Under the pieces are notes generated by a model that was given only the letters and a program-made list of their open reading frames with translations, had not been told where the DNA came from and did no database searches. Source: Schistosoma haematobium (Eukaryota > Platyhelminthes > Trematoda > Strigeidida > Schistosomatidae). From it: 64,000 bases of DNA. The translations under genes and the position numbers were made by a program. Positions 12,083 through 21,976 of this stretch are shown in pieces. Position 1 is the stretch's first letter. Every line of letters begins with the position of its first letter. Where the stretch lies: contig NC_067195.1 in the NCBI RefSeq assembly GCF_000699445.3, positions 88,774,569-88,838,568 on the forward strand. The letters are read 5' to 3'.

Positions 12083-12621
12083 GTTAAGAGAATCAAATGT
12101 ACATTAAATGATATTCCATATAAACAAGTGACCATATAATAATTGTATTCAATAGAAAATCTATATACAAAACTATACACTTCAAATTGTTGTCAAATAC
12201 AACATACAATCAGTTGTTGAGAATGATTAACAATATAAAGAGAATAATACATTATTCAGTGTTAGGATAGAAATAAGTAACAACCAAACATGTATTATTA
12301 TAGAGAATCAATTGCAAAATGTTACTGATAGTACGTTCGCACATTAGTAGTATTAGTAGTAGTATAATGATGATGATGTATGATGATATTAAGCAAATTG
12401 AATACAATATGAAACTATTGTTAAGTACTATTCATTTAACAATCAGATAATAATAATAATAGTAAAAAGATCGAGATAGAAATTAACCTGAGGTCTATGG
12501 GTTATATCAGCAAATGATATGAAACTAATAACGGGTAAAATGATTTAATTAATAAGTTGACTATAGGAGAGTAAATTGTTTCTACTCTATAAAATAAACT
12601 TAGATCATGGAGAGTAAACTA
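12083..12621. other. AT-rich, simple ATG/TAG-rich sequence
   Basis: Short runs such as TAGTAGTATTAGTAGTAGTA and GATGATGATG occur near 12347-12380. Nothing else is recognised. Confidence 0.4.
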
Positions 12622-13230
12622 TCCTGATGTTGTTTAGAAGAACGACACCATCAGCAGAACGATGAAAGTGTTATAACGTATGATCGCCGATTAGAGAGCA
12701 GTGAATTATCGATCGAACCAAAGACGCGTAAATCACGTACGAGCAACCTAGAGTTCTGATTAGCTCTGCTTTCCGCCTAGCCCAGCCAGTTAAGTCCAGA
12801 ACACCAATCTCAGCCTCTGCAATATGGTTCATTATATTTCAAACATACTAAGTTTATATACCAATCAAACGGACCACAACGTACCATAAAATAGGAGATA
12901 ACATTTGTACAAGAATTAGCCAGATGTGGCTGTGAATGAGGGAGGTAGTAATTAATATACTGGGTATGACTCAAGAATGGTAAAACGTATAATAATAGTT
13001 TATGGGTCAAAATAAAGCTTATAATAAGAGGAATATGAATATGCATAGTTTAGTTACTTATTGATTATACAATAGAAATATACGTTTAGTATTGGTTCAT
13101 CAATAGATCCCAAAAGTTACCATTCATTATTCTTGTCGGGACATGACAGAAAGCTCCACGACTAAACCATCCAGCTCAGAGAACAAAACTCCATTAAAAT
13201 CATCCACCTGAGCTACAAATCTTCCCCACT
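12622..13230 (+). repeat. PLE terminal repeat split by a solo LTR
   Basis: The left part (12622-12668) contains AGAAGAACGA and ends AACGATGAAAG. The right part (13149-13230) starts GAAAGCTCCACGACTAAACC and continues through CCATCCAGCTCAGAGAAC. Joined across the LTR they form the usual PLE hammerhead region, though the left part is partly rearranged (an extra ACACCATCAGCA). Confidence 0.75.
12669..13148 (-). mobile_element. Solo LTR, family LTR-A
   Basis: A 480 bp block beginning TG and ending CA, flanked on both sides by GAAAG (12664-12668 and 13149-13153). The TG...CA ends and a 5 bp duplication are those of an LTR retrotransposon. Minus orientation is inferred because, on that strand, a TATATAA box lies upstream of the rest, as in the related copies at 21977-22485 (plus) and 52987-53498 (minus). 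No internal region is attached, so it is a recombined solo LTR. It interrupts the GAAA core of a PLE hammerhead. Confidence 0.85.
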
Positions 13231-13474
13231 ATCTCAAAATCATATAAGTAAACTATCTCTAAGATACGTTTTGACTAACAGACTATTATTCCATACTGTT
13301 TAGTTGAAATCTATTCATGATCTTTATTTTTTGGATATTTCGTTTACTTTCACATTCGTTTCCAATTCCAAACAAGCTATAGTTGGTTCATTTCAGGCTA
13401 GTTAAAATAAGCCAATGCTCATTTTTTTCTATCTGTAATGGAGTTTTAACGTGACTATCCTGATTGTTTTCTTT

Positions 13475-13750
13475 ACTTACTTACGCCTGTTACCTCTCGA
13501 AAAGAAGTATAGGCCGACCACCAGCATTCTCTATCCAACTCTGTCCTTGACAATTATTTCCAGTTGTTATACATACATTTGATATCTGTTTCAAATTTCT
13601 GACGCAGTGTGTTCTTCGTCAATACTTTCTAGTTGACAATTATTTCCAGTTGCTATTCATCCTCTTCCCTTCAGAATTTCAGGTAAGCGCTTGTCTCCCG
13701 ATTCAGTTTGATGATTTCCGCAAAGTATGTCCTAATCGTTCATTTTTCTT
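13475..13750 (-). mobile_element. RTE-1 LINE 3' end, degenerate
   Basis: Begins with the antisense tail CTTACTTACTTACGCC and follows the last 80 or so codons in antisense. It contains a local duplication: GACAATTATTTCCAGTTG occurs twice (near 13549 and 13635). Confidence 0.8.
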
Positions 13751-13751
13751 C

Positions 13752-13885
13752 AGAAGTTTGTGCTGATGATGCCATTCAGAAGAACGATGAAAGCTCAACG
13801 ACTAAACCAGCCAGATCAGATAACAAAACTGCATAAAAATTATCCACCTGAGCTACAAATCTTATCCACCACCCAGGATCATCAA
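13752..13885 (+). repeat. PLE terminal repeat with damaged hammerhead
   Basis: CTGATGA (13763-13769) and GAAAG are intact. Stem II is weakened on its 5' side (GCCATTC against GAACGAT), so pairing is reduced. The tail continues through a conserved stretch ATCCACCTGAGCTACAAATC also found near 13205. Confidence 0.75.
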
Positions 13886-14585
13886 AGAATCCTACTAAGC
13901 AAAGAGGGAGGGAATCACAATGAATGTTATCCAGTGTTATGCACCCGCCAATATTAGCAAAGACGATGATGGAGAATTCAGTAAACGACCTGACCATCCT
14001 GATGGGAGACCTAAACTACAAAGTGGGAACGGATAACACCATGAATGAGGATATCATGGGACGACATGGACTGACTAGGAAAAACGAACGAGAATGGGGG
14101 AGATTTACAAATTTATGTGGATTCAACAAATTAGCTATATGTAACACAATATTTCCACACAAACGCATACACAAAGTTACATGAATATCACCGGACCACA
14201 CCGCGGAGAACCGAATAAATCATATTTACATCAGTAAAAAATTCACAAAGTGAATAGAAGATGTGGGAACCAGAAGCGGAGCTGACATAGCTTCAGATCA
14301 CCAGCTGGCTGTGGCAAAGATGAGAGTGAAGCTACAGAGGCACTAGACAACTGGAGGAACAGCATTTCAAAGATTCAATATAAGCTTCCTTCGACATACT
14401 GACAAACGCAACGAATTAAAGATAGTTTTCAACGGTAGGATCCAAACCTTACAAGATCTACTGACAGAAGAGGAAGCTACTATAGAGAATGAATGGAAAA
14501 AGATCAGAGAAGCGAAAACTTCAACGTGCCAGGATGTGCTGGACCGCAGAAAGTATCATCATAAGGAATGCATGTCTAGCTAAAA
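13886..14585 (+). mobile_element. RTE-1 LINE fragment: endonuclease C-terminus to RT start
   Basis: The translation gives IQCYAP, then [28 protein letters not shown] and [19 protein letters not shown]. After stops comes ASDHQLAVAK, then a linker (NISFLRHTDKRNELKI). The catalytic GDLN and SDH motifs are still readable but stops intervene. At 14232-14243 this copy has two more bases than the full-length element at 15901-15907, which shows that the full-length copy has a deletion there. Confidence 0.85.
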
Positions 14586-14693
14586 AATTTCAACTCAGTG
14601 ACATGAAGGTGTTGTACTCGATGATAGACCTCAAGGTATTAAGTTTCGACTTCTAGTCCGGTCGTGAGTTGCATTTGGCGAAAAGTACTCACT

Positions 14694-14977
14694 TATTTAC
14701 TTCTGCCAGTTATCCCTCATGAAGGAGCTTAGGTTGCCCATCAACACTCTCCATCCAACCCCATCCTCGGCAATCCTTCCCAGCTCTTTCCATTTGTTAT
14801 TCATCCTTTTCATATCTACTTCTATTTCCCGACGTAATGTGTTCTTCGGTCTTCCTCTTTTCCGCTTCACTTCAGGATTACAAGTTGGAGCTTGCACTGT
14901 GATGCAGTATGTTGATTTCCATAATGTATGTCCTATCCATTTCCATCGTCTTTTCCTAATTTCCTCTTCAACTGGAA
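14694..14977 (-). mobile_element. Older RTE-1 LINE copy, left part
   Basis: A minus-strand RTE-1 3' end ([40 protein letters not shown]). It stops abruptly at 14977 and resumes at 18214. The full-length RTE-1 inserted between the two. Confidence 0.9.
14965..14977. repeat. Target site duplication of full-length RTE-1
   Basis: TCTTCAACTGGAA is found here and at 18214-18226. The first T could belong to the tail, so the duplication is 12 or 13 bp. Deleting the 3.2 kb between them restores a continuous older RTE-1 copy. Confidence 0.95.
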
Positions 14978-15165
14978 AACTCCGCCTGTAGCTCTTCTAG
15001 AGTTACTGCCGGTCCCAAGCCCGGGTAAAGGAGGAGGGTTGAGCATGGGGTTAGCGTCCCCATCCCGTAGAAAACTAACTCGCTAAAAAAACGCTTACCA
15101 GAAAAAATAATTCAAACCATTTTAACTCTGCCCTGAGAGTTAGAAGGTCTTCATTTAGAAGAATT

Positions 15166-15951
15166 ATGACGCTTCATGGTGAAAGCCGAATTCCTTCGGA
15201 AGCCACGAGGCCGATGCCCCTTCTAACAACCAGAGCAAAAATTTTTATAGGTACATGGAACGTTAGAACAATGTGGGAAACCGGGAAGACCAGCCAAATA
15301 GCAACGGAAATGAGGAGATACAACTTGGCAGTACTGGGAATCAGCGAAACCCACTGGACCCAAGCTGGACAGAAAAGGCTAGCTACGGGAGAGATGCTGC
15401 TATACTCCGGTCACGAAGAGGAAAATGCTCCACACACACAGGGAGTTGATCTAATGCTGTCCAAAGTAGCACGAAATGCACTTGTAGGATGGGAATCCCA
15501 CGGATCCAGAATCATCAAAGCATCATTCAAAACAAAGAAGGAGGGGATCTTAATGAATATTATCCAATGTTATGCACCCACCAATGATAGCAACGACGAC
15601 ATTAAAGATCAATTCTACGAGCGGCTGCAGTCAATCATAGAGAAATGCTCAAGAAAGGACCTCACCATTCTGATGGGAGATCTAAATGCCAAGGTCGGAA
15701 TAGACAACACTGGATATGAAGATATTATGGGACGACATGGACTGGGAGAGAGGAACGAAAATGGAGAAAGATTTGCAAATTTGTGTGCATTCAACAAATT
15801 AGTCATAGGAGGCACAATATTTCCACACAAACGTATACACAAGGCTACATGGATCTCACCGGACCACACTACAGAGAACCAAATAGACCATATTTGCATC
15901 AAAAAAATTCCGAAGGACAATGGAAGATGTGAGAACCAGGAGAGGAGCTGA
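15166..15951 (+). CDS. RTE-1 ORF, endonuclease part (EEP family)
   Basis: A 261-codon ORF starting [13 protein letters not shown]. Endonuclease/exonuclease/phosphatase motifs appear in order: TWNVRT near residue 29, ISETHWTQ near 64, YAPTND near 130, MGDLNAKVG near 165, TWISPDH near 227 and NQIDHI near 236. In the family this domain nicks target DNA so that the reverse transcriptase can prime from it. The final catalytic motif, SDHHLV, is not in this frame. It lies about 15 residues into the next ORF, because two bases are missing from an A-run at 15901-15907 compared with a sister copy. The last 20 or so residues here are therefore out of frame. As written, the protein should lack endonuclease activity. 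Confidence 0.92.
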   Translation: MTLHGESRIPSEATRPMPLLTTRAKIFIGTWNVRTMWETGKTSQIATEMRRYNLAVLGISETHWTQAGQKRLATGEMLLYSGHEEENAPHTQGVDLMLSKVARNALVGWESHGSRIIKASFKTKKEGILMNIIQCYAPTNDSNDDIKDQFYERLQSIIEKCSRKDLTILMGDLNAKVGIDNTGYEDIMGRHGLGERNENGERFANLCAFNKLVIGGTIFPHKRIHKATWISPDHTTENQIDHICIKKIPKDNGRCENQERS

Positions 15952-18175
15952 CGTAGCTTCAGATCACCACCTAGTTGTAGCCAATTTAAAACTGAAGCTA
16001 AAAAAGAACTGGACAAGTGGACAAACAGCACTACAAAGGTTCAATACAGCCTTCCTTCGAGATACTGACAAACTCAATGAATTCAAGATAGCTCTCAACA
16101 ACAGATTCCAAGCCTTTCAAGATCTACTGAAGGAAGAAGAAACTACCATGGAGGACAACTGGAAAGGCATCAAAGAAACATTGACTTCAACGTGTCAAGA
16201 GGTTCTGGGCCTAAAGAAACACCATCATAAGGAATGGATCTCTATAGAAACACTGGACAAGATCAAAGAAAGGAAGAACAAGAAGACAGCAATTAACAAC
16301 AGCCGAACACGAGCAGAGAAAGTCCAAGCACAAGCTGAATACATAGAAGCAAACAAGCAAGTGAAGAGGAGCATTAGAGCCGACAGGAAGAAATACGTGG
16401 AAGAATTAGCAACGACGGCAGAAAAAGCTGCTAGAGAAGGAAATATGAAACAGCTCTACGATACAACGAAGAAACTATCAGGGAAATACAGTAAACCAGA
16501 GAGGCCGGTCAAAGACAAAGAAGGCAAGCCAATCACTGAAATTCAACAACAGCGAAACAGATGGGTAGAATACTTCGAGGAACTCCTGAATAGACCGGCT
16601 CCAATGAATCCACCGAACATCGAAGCAGCACACACAGATCTTCCTATAGATGTCAACCCACCAACGACGGAAGAAATTAGAATGGCCGTCAGACAAATCA
16701 AGAACGGGAAAGCAGCAGGACCCGACAACATACCAGCTGAAGCACTGAAATCAGACGTCGAAGTAACCACAAGCATGCTTTACCCTCTATTCAAAAAGAT
16801 TTGGGAGGAGGAACAAGTGCCAATGGACTGGAAAGAAGGACACCTCATCAAGATTCCAAAGAAAGGAGATCTGAGCAAATGTGAAAACTACAGAGGCATT
16901 ACACTACTGTCAATACCAGGGAAAGTCTTCAACAGGGTGTTGCTGAACCGGATGAAGGATGCAGTAGATGCCCAACTTCGAGATCAACAAGCTGGATTCC
17001 GAAAGGATCGGTCGTGCACAGACCAAATTGCAACACTACGGATCATTGTCGAACAATCAGTTGAGTGGAACTCGTCACTATACATCAACTTCATTGATTA
17101 TGAAAAGGCATTCGACAGTGTAGATAGGAGGACATTATGGAAACTTCTTCGACACTACGGAGTTCCTGAGAAGATTGTCAATATTATCCGGAACTCATAC
17201 GACGGACTACAGTGCAAAGTAGTGCATGGAGGACAGCTGACAGATGCATTCCAAGTAAGGACCGGAGTCAGACAAGGCTGTTTACTCTCTCCCTTCCTCT
17301 TTCTTCTGGTGGTCGACTGGATTATGAAGACCTCGACATCTGAAGGAAAACACGGAATACAATGGACAGCTCAGAACCAATTAGACGATCTGGACTTCGC
17401 AGATGACCTAGCCCTCCTATCACGTACACGTGAACAGATTCAGATAAAGACAGCCAATGTAGCAGGAGTCTCTGCATCAGTAGGCCTCAGCATACACAAA
17501 GGGAAAACCAAGGTCCTCAAATTCAAAGCGGAGAACAGCAATCCAATCACCCTTGATGGCGAAACTCTGGAAGATGTAGAATCCTTCACATATCTGGGAA
17601 GCATCGTCGATAGACATGGAGGTTCAGATGCAGACGTAAAGGCGAGGATTGGCAAAGCAAGGGCCGCATTCCTACAATTGAAGAACATATGGAACTCAAA
17701 ACAACTTTCAACCAATATCAAAGTGAGAATCTTCAATACGAACGTCAAGGCAATTCTACTGTATGGAGCTGAAACTTGGAGAACTACAACAACCACAATC
17801 AAGAAAGTACAAGTATTTATAAATAGCTGTCTACGCAAGATACTCAACATCCATTGGCCGGATACCATCAGCAATAGCCTTGTGTGGGAGAGAACAAACC
17901 AACTTCCAGCTGAAGAGGAAATTAGGAAAAGACGATGGAAATGGATAGGACATACATTACGCAAATCGTCAAACTGCATCACGAGGCAAGCTCTAACTTG
18001 GAATCCTGAAGGGAAGCGGAAAAGAGGAAGGCCAAAGAACACATTACGTCGGATAATAGAAGCAGATATGAAAAGGATGAATTACAACTGGAAGGAGCTG
18101 GAAAGGATTGCCCAGGACAGGGTTGGATGGAGAATGCTGGTGAGCGACCTATGCTCCTTCACGAGGAGTAACAGG

Positions 18176-18184
<9 letters not shown>
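15920..18184 (+). CDS. RTE-1 ORF, reverse transcriptase part
   Basis: A 754-codon ORF. It opens with the tail of the endonuclease ([11 protein letters not shown] near residue 14) and a lysine-rich, probably coiled linker (residues 40-190). Reverse transcriptase blocks follow: [15 protein letters not shown] near 257, KIPKKGDLS near 310, RQAGF-like [10 protein letters not shown] near 355, motif [13 protein letters not shown] near 392, motif [13 protein letters not shown] near 452, and motif [11 protein letters not shown] near 493. The C-terminal part has [16 protein letters not shown] and [11 protein letters not shown], then a basic [10 protein letters not shown] region. The catalytic aspartates are present. 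The ATG at 15920 is merely the first in frame after the frameshift. The original protein would start at 15166. The stop codon is supplied by the TAAG tail. Confidence 0.93.

Positions 18185-18213
<29 letters not shown>
18179..18213 (+). repeat. TAAG tetranucleotide tail of RTE-1
   Basis: About eight to nine TAAG units directly follow the last sense codons. A pure TAAG run contains TAA in all three frames within 12 bases, so it ends any ORF running into it. Read on the other strand (CTTA)n has no stop in any frame. Confidence 0.95.
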
Positions 18214-18214
<1 letters not shown>

Positions 18215-18666
18215 CTTCAACTGGAAGCTAGTTTGTCTTCTCCCATAGTAGGCTGTTGCTGATCGTATCCGGTCAACGCATGTTTGGTATCTTGAGCAGA
18301 CAACTATTTATAAATACTTGTACCCTCTTGATGATGGTTGTAGTAGTTCTCGAAGTTTCATCTCCGTACAGTAGAACTAACTGCCTTGACGTTCGTATTG
18401 AAAGTTCTCACTTTGATAATGGTTGACAGACAGTTGTTTCGAGTTCCATATATTTTTCAACTGTAGGATGTGGGCCTTGCTTTGCCAATTCTCACCTTTA
18501 CGTCTGCATCTGAACCCCCTTGTTCATCGATGATGCTTCCCAGGTACATGAAGGATTCCACATCTTTCAGAGTTTCGCCATCAAGTGTGATTGGGATAGT
18601 TGGTGTTCTCCGTGTTGTATTTGAGGATCTTGCTTTTTCCTTTGTGTATTTCGAGGCCCACTAATG
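18214..18666 (-). mobile_element. Older RTE-1 LINE copy, right part
   Basis: Continuation of the minus-strand copy at 14694-14977. In antisense it covers the region encoding VWERTNQLP back to the conserved block around KGKTK after motif C. It ends abruptly near 18666, so the copy is 5'-truncated. Small indels show that it is older than the element nested in it. Confidence 0.9.
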
Positions 18667-19369
18667 CAGACCGAAATTGATAAAAACACTAGACAAACAC
18701 ATTTGAAAAAGAAAATATGATTATTTAGTTTGATTAGAGTTTTTCGATAAGAAAAGAAATATCTCTTCTTTTTTTTCTATCTGAATGAATATTATTACCG
18801 TCTACCTAGAATCTTATCGTGATTTATTCAGTCATCATAATAATGAATTACTTTACTTGTGAAATCTAGAGAGAGAGAGAGGGGCAAAGAAGGAAGTTCT
18901 TGTTTCAGATTTCTGACTATTCTATCATTTTTCTGTTGTTGTGGTTGTTGTTGTTGTGGAACTGATAATCAAGTGAAATTTGACATCAGTTATAATTCTA
19001 CATTGAGTATGGATAAACATTGATAATGATGATGATGAATAGAGAATTATTATGTCTAATTACAAAAAATTGTAGATAAGTATAGAATACTGAAGAAGAA
19101 CAAAACCTTGATTCAATGAATCATTCGTACAATCGAAATTAGTTTGATTGAGTCAATTATCATACATCAAAACTCAGCCATGAAAAGATACTAAGTATAA
19201 ACACATACTATAGATGATATGTGATGAATATGAATATAATGACAGATAATTAATTAATTTATGTATTTACAGTTCCATGCAAAAGAGAAAAAAGAAAAAG
19301 AATAGAGTAAATCATATCATTTTCTACTGATTGTTTGAATCTTCTCATTGATGTTTAGGACTACAATTG
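18667..19369. other. AT-rich, no recognisable feature
   Basis: Contains short GA and TTG runs near 18868-18960. No gene or repeat family was recognised. Confidence 0.4.
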
Positions 19370-19545
19370 ATCAGTCTCTGGATAACAAGATGGTGGTCGA
19401 ATTGGACAGTATTGAGTTCGAGTCCCAGAGTAAACATCAACTCTGAGATGCAGGCACATCTAGATGACAACTTCCCAAATAGAACGAAACACCCGTCGTG
19501 GATTCCATTGCTAGTCACTATTCTTCAAAATAATATTTCCTGAAG
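19370..19545 (+). repeat. SM-alpha-like repeat, degenerate hammerhead
   Basis: Contains a B-box-like GAGTTCGAGTCCC (19414), the SM-alpha landmark CATCAACTCTGAGATGCAGG and a decayed hammerhead (CTAGATGACAAC, then GAACGAAACACCCGTC). CTGATGA is lost (reads AGATGACA), so no cleavage is expected. The classical schistosome SM-alpha repeat is known to encode hammerheads. Assignment rests on shared landmarks. Confidence 0.7.
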
Positions 19546-19912
19546 ACAATGATTTTAATTTTATCACAAAACGATATCAGATGAAAAACTACTAAGAATT
19601 ATGAGTTTCTGCACAGCTTCTTTGACGTAAACTAGTAATTTGCACCAGTTTATATGCAAGTCGTCACAGAAAAATAACTTAAGAATTCCTAATGCTCCAC
19701 AGGTTCAATGTTAGTCGATTTGCATTATAATGCGACTAACATTCTACCATGTAAACAATAACTATCTTCCTATTGATATTGAAAACCTTCAATGAAACCA
19801 CTTCGAAAGTTGTCATTAGTAAGCAATTAATTTTTTTTTAGTTACTATGATATTTTTCTAAAAAAAGATTGATGTATTAGTTACTCTTAGTCTAATGACA
19901 AATAATTATTCT
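19546..19912. other. AT-rich, no recognisable feature
   Basis: Nothing assignable was seen. Confidence 0.4.
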
Positions 19913-20324
19913 TCAGAAGGGGTTTTGTGGAGATTTTTAGACATTTTACTGGTTGAAATCATGAGTCAATTGAAGCTACAGCACCATGGAAAACCTGGAA
20001 GCACTGGACGGCCGTTTCGTCCTAGTATGGGACTCCTCAGTGGTGCACATCCATGATCGCGTCTCCCACGACATTCGAATCCAGGATCTATCAGTCTTGC
20101 ACGTGAGTGCATAACCACTAGACTACTGAGCCGACCGGTATCCAATGATGTTAATGTCTAACTTACATTAATCCAAGAAATTGAGCGACACATCCATCAT
20201 TGTCTTCAGTGAATTACTATCTCACAACAAACCGGTTGAACTCCACTGGTCACTGCTTCCCACTAGAACTCCAGGAAATACCTCATGAAGCCAGTCACTA
20301 TAATATCCACAAAACCCCTTCTGA
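19913..20324 (-). mobile_element. T-SINE, near full length, with terminal inverted repeats
   Basis: A minus-strand T-SINE of 412 bp. In sense order it has an upstream module (GACTGGCTTC, GTGGAGTTCAACCGG, TTGTTGTGAGATA), a tRNA-like head with A box GGCTCAGTAG and B box ATTCGAATG, a hammerhead (20047-20001), then GGTTTTCCATGG and the tail. The ends are perfect 19 bp inverted repeats (TCAGAAGGGGTTTTGTGGA at 19913-19931, its complement at 20306-20324): the 5' end is an inverted copy of the 3' end. The hammerhead keeps CTGAGGA, stem II, GAAA and GTC, but stem I has mismatches next to the core. Confidence 0.85.
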
Positions 20325-20414
20325 TACTAAGTTGATGAATGATCATTCCTTTGAATTAAATAAGTGTTAACTTGATACACGAGTAATTTCATTTCATATT
20401 TCTTCAAAACCAAT

Positions 20415-20568
20415 TAGTGTCAAATGATCCGATCAACGTGGGAGGTAGAAAACCATATTCATCGATATTGAAACATATAATTGAAGTGGGGCACAAATTT
20501 GACATTAATACAACTTCTAAAACATTATATAGTAATTGTCAAGGACGAATTATCAAGTGTACTGAAAT
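20415..20568 (+). pseudogene. PLE C-terminal fragment
   Basis: The plus-strand translation NDPINVGGRKPYSSILKHI, then EVGHKFDINTTSKTLYSN and GRIIKCTEI matches the C-terminal block seen at 6709-6945. It ends exactly where a T-SINE fragment begins (20569). Only about 50 residues remain. Confidence 0.75.
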
Positions 20569-20680
20569 CTGAGGAGTCCCATACTAGGACGAAACGGCCT
20601 TCCAGTGCTTTCATGTTTTCCATGGTGGTCTAACTTCAAGTGACTCATGATTTCAACGATTAACATTATTTTTCAATTAG
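20569..20680 (+). mobile_element. T-SINE 3' half starting at the hammerhead core
   Basis: Begins exactly at CTGAGGAG and continues through stem II (GTCCCATACTAGGAC), GAAACGGCCTTC, CAGTGC and the usual 3' part. The 5' strand of stem I is absent, so it cannot fold as a normal single hammerhead. Confidence 0.8.
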
Positions 20681-20713
20681 TATCCATTCATAACAGGAAA
20701 ATGCATATTCCCT

Positions 20714-20739
20714 AACAACAACAACAACAACAACAACAA
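20714..20739. repeat. CAA microsatellite
   Basis: Eight or so CAA units. Confidence 0.9.
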
Positions 20740-21178
20740 AATGAACTGAAGTGTTAATGGCAATCATTTAATTAATTAGTAAACATGTTCAGATTAAATA
20801 AACAAAAACTTTTTTTTGAAATAAAAATTAGTACATACAACAGATTAATTTGTAAGTGCGTGGGCGTATATAAAAAATAAAATTACAAAAAAAAAACAAC
20901 AAAAAACAAAAAAAATATTAACGCCATTTTACATAATAATAAAATAACAAATTTATATTACATTAGTAACCAAGTGAATAACTCAATGTTACTAACATAA
21001 AACAAAAAAATAACAGTAATTAATATATATTGATTATTGATAAATAAATTAAAAAATTAAAAAAATTTTTTTGCCAAAGAATAAACTCAAGCATATAATA
21101 GGATGAGATCAAAATGGAATAGGTTCATTAATGAAACAAGAGGAGTAGTAAAGGAAATATAAACAAGATCAAAATAAA
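20740..21178. other. Very AT-rich stretch
   Basis: Poly-A and poly-T runs with no coding potential. Confidence 0.5.
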
Positions 21179-21183
21179 CAATA

Positions 21184-21568
21184 TGATATGTCTACCGGAT
21201 TGAACGCTATATTCGTCTCCTAAGCTATTCTGTAACCACCAAGCTAGAACTATACAGAGACTTGAACAACGAGAGAGAAGACGTAAAGTATGTGAGAAGT
21301 AGTTTACTCCAAGGTTCATTTCAATACAGAAAATATAGGGTTTTTATAATATTTTAAATGTCCTTGGGTTGCTCGAAGATGCTGGAATGCTGCTAAACAT
21401 AGTAGCAGTGTAGTAATCAGCCAATCAGAAGAACCTCTACATGTGACGTTTCACTTCCTTGATATTTTTGGCTAAAACTTCAAGTGAACGGTGATTAGAG
21501 GGAACGCTTCTTAGTGTTTCCTGATGTTTGTTTGTCTTTTGCAAGCAATTTTCAGGATCGCTCCAACA
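21184..21568 (-). mobile_element. Solo LTR, family LTR-B
   Basis: A 385 bp block starting TG and ending CA, flanked by a perfect CAATA duplication (21179-21183 and 21569-21573). It is related along its length to 28854-29212, sharing the GAACGCTATATTCGT, CTAAGCTATTCTG and GAGAGAGAAGAC blocks. No internal sequence is attached. Confidence 0.85.
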
Positions 21569-21654
21569 CAATAAACGGTAATAATCATGAAGATAATGAT
21601 TATCATTTTATTCTTTCAATTGATTCAATTCTATGGTTGTCATTAAGGAATATT

Positions 21655-21925
21655 TTATATTGATCGTTGAATTCATGAGCTAATTGAAACTAGACTATCA
21701 TGAAAAATCTGAAAGCACTAGGCGGCGGTTTCGTCCTAGTATGGGACTCTTCAGCAGTGCGCACTGACGATCTCACCTCAGGAGATTCGAATCCAGGACC
21801 TATCAGAACGAAACGGCCATCTAGTGGTTCCAGGTTTTCTATGGTGGTCTAGCTTCAATGACTCATGAATTCAACTATTAAATTACTAGAATCTCCACAA
21901 AACCCCTATCTCATTATAAATTTTT
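21655..21925. mobile_element. T-SINE fold-back pair
   Basis: A minus-strand T-SINE from its tail to the tRNA-like B box (21655-21800) is followed directly by a plus-strand piece starting GAACGAAACGGCC and running to the 3' end (21801-21925). The minus-strand hammerhead (21760-21715) has CTGAAGA, a good stem II and GAAA, but its triplet is GCC, which should not cleave. The plus piece lacks the CTGAnGA half. Confidence 0.8.
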
Positions 21926-21976
21926 ATTGTTTACAAAAGTATCTTCATGTGGTTTAAAAATTTTCCTTTTCATATG

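Larger units (their letters stand above)
14978..18213 (+). mobile_element. Nearly full-length RTE-1 (SR2-like) LINE
   Basis: A 3.24 kb non-LTR retrotransposon with a 5' end (CTCCGCCTGTAGCTC, GAAAACTAACTCGCTAAA), an apurinic-type endonuclease, a reverse transcriptase and a TAAG tail, flanked by a 12-13 bp target duplication. Length, domain order (EEP then RT in one ORF), lack of a 3' untranslated region and tetranucleotide tail fit the RTE clade, of which SR2 is the schistosome example. The only visible coding defect is one frameshift near 15901-15907. The 5' block recurs alone at 9240-9418, 35466-35576, 36491-36618, 45425-45553 and 60355-60675. Confidence 0.92.

Noticed and set aside
17440..18042. 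200-codon ORF on the minus strand
   Set aside because: Shadow of the RTE-1 reverse transcriptase. The sense frame carries the motifs.
18181..18213. Short tandem units that could suggest a CRISPR-like or satellite array
   Set aside because: It is a 4 bp LINE tail with no spacers.
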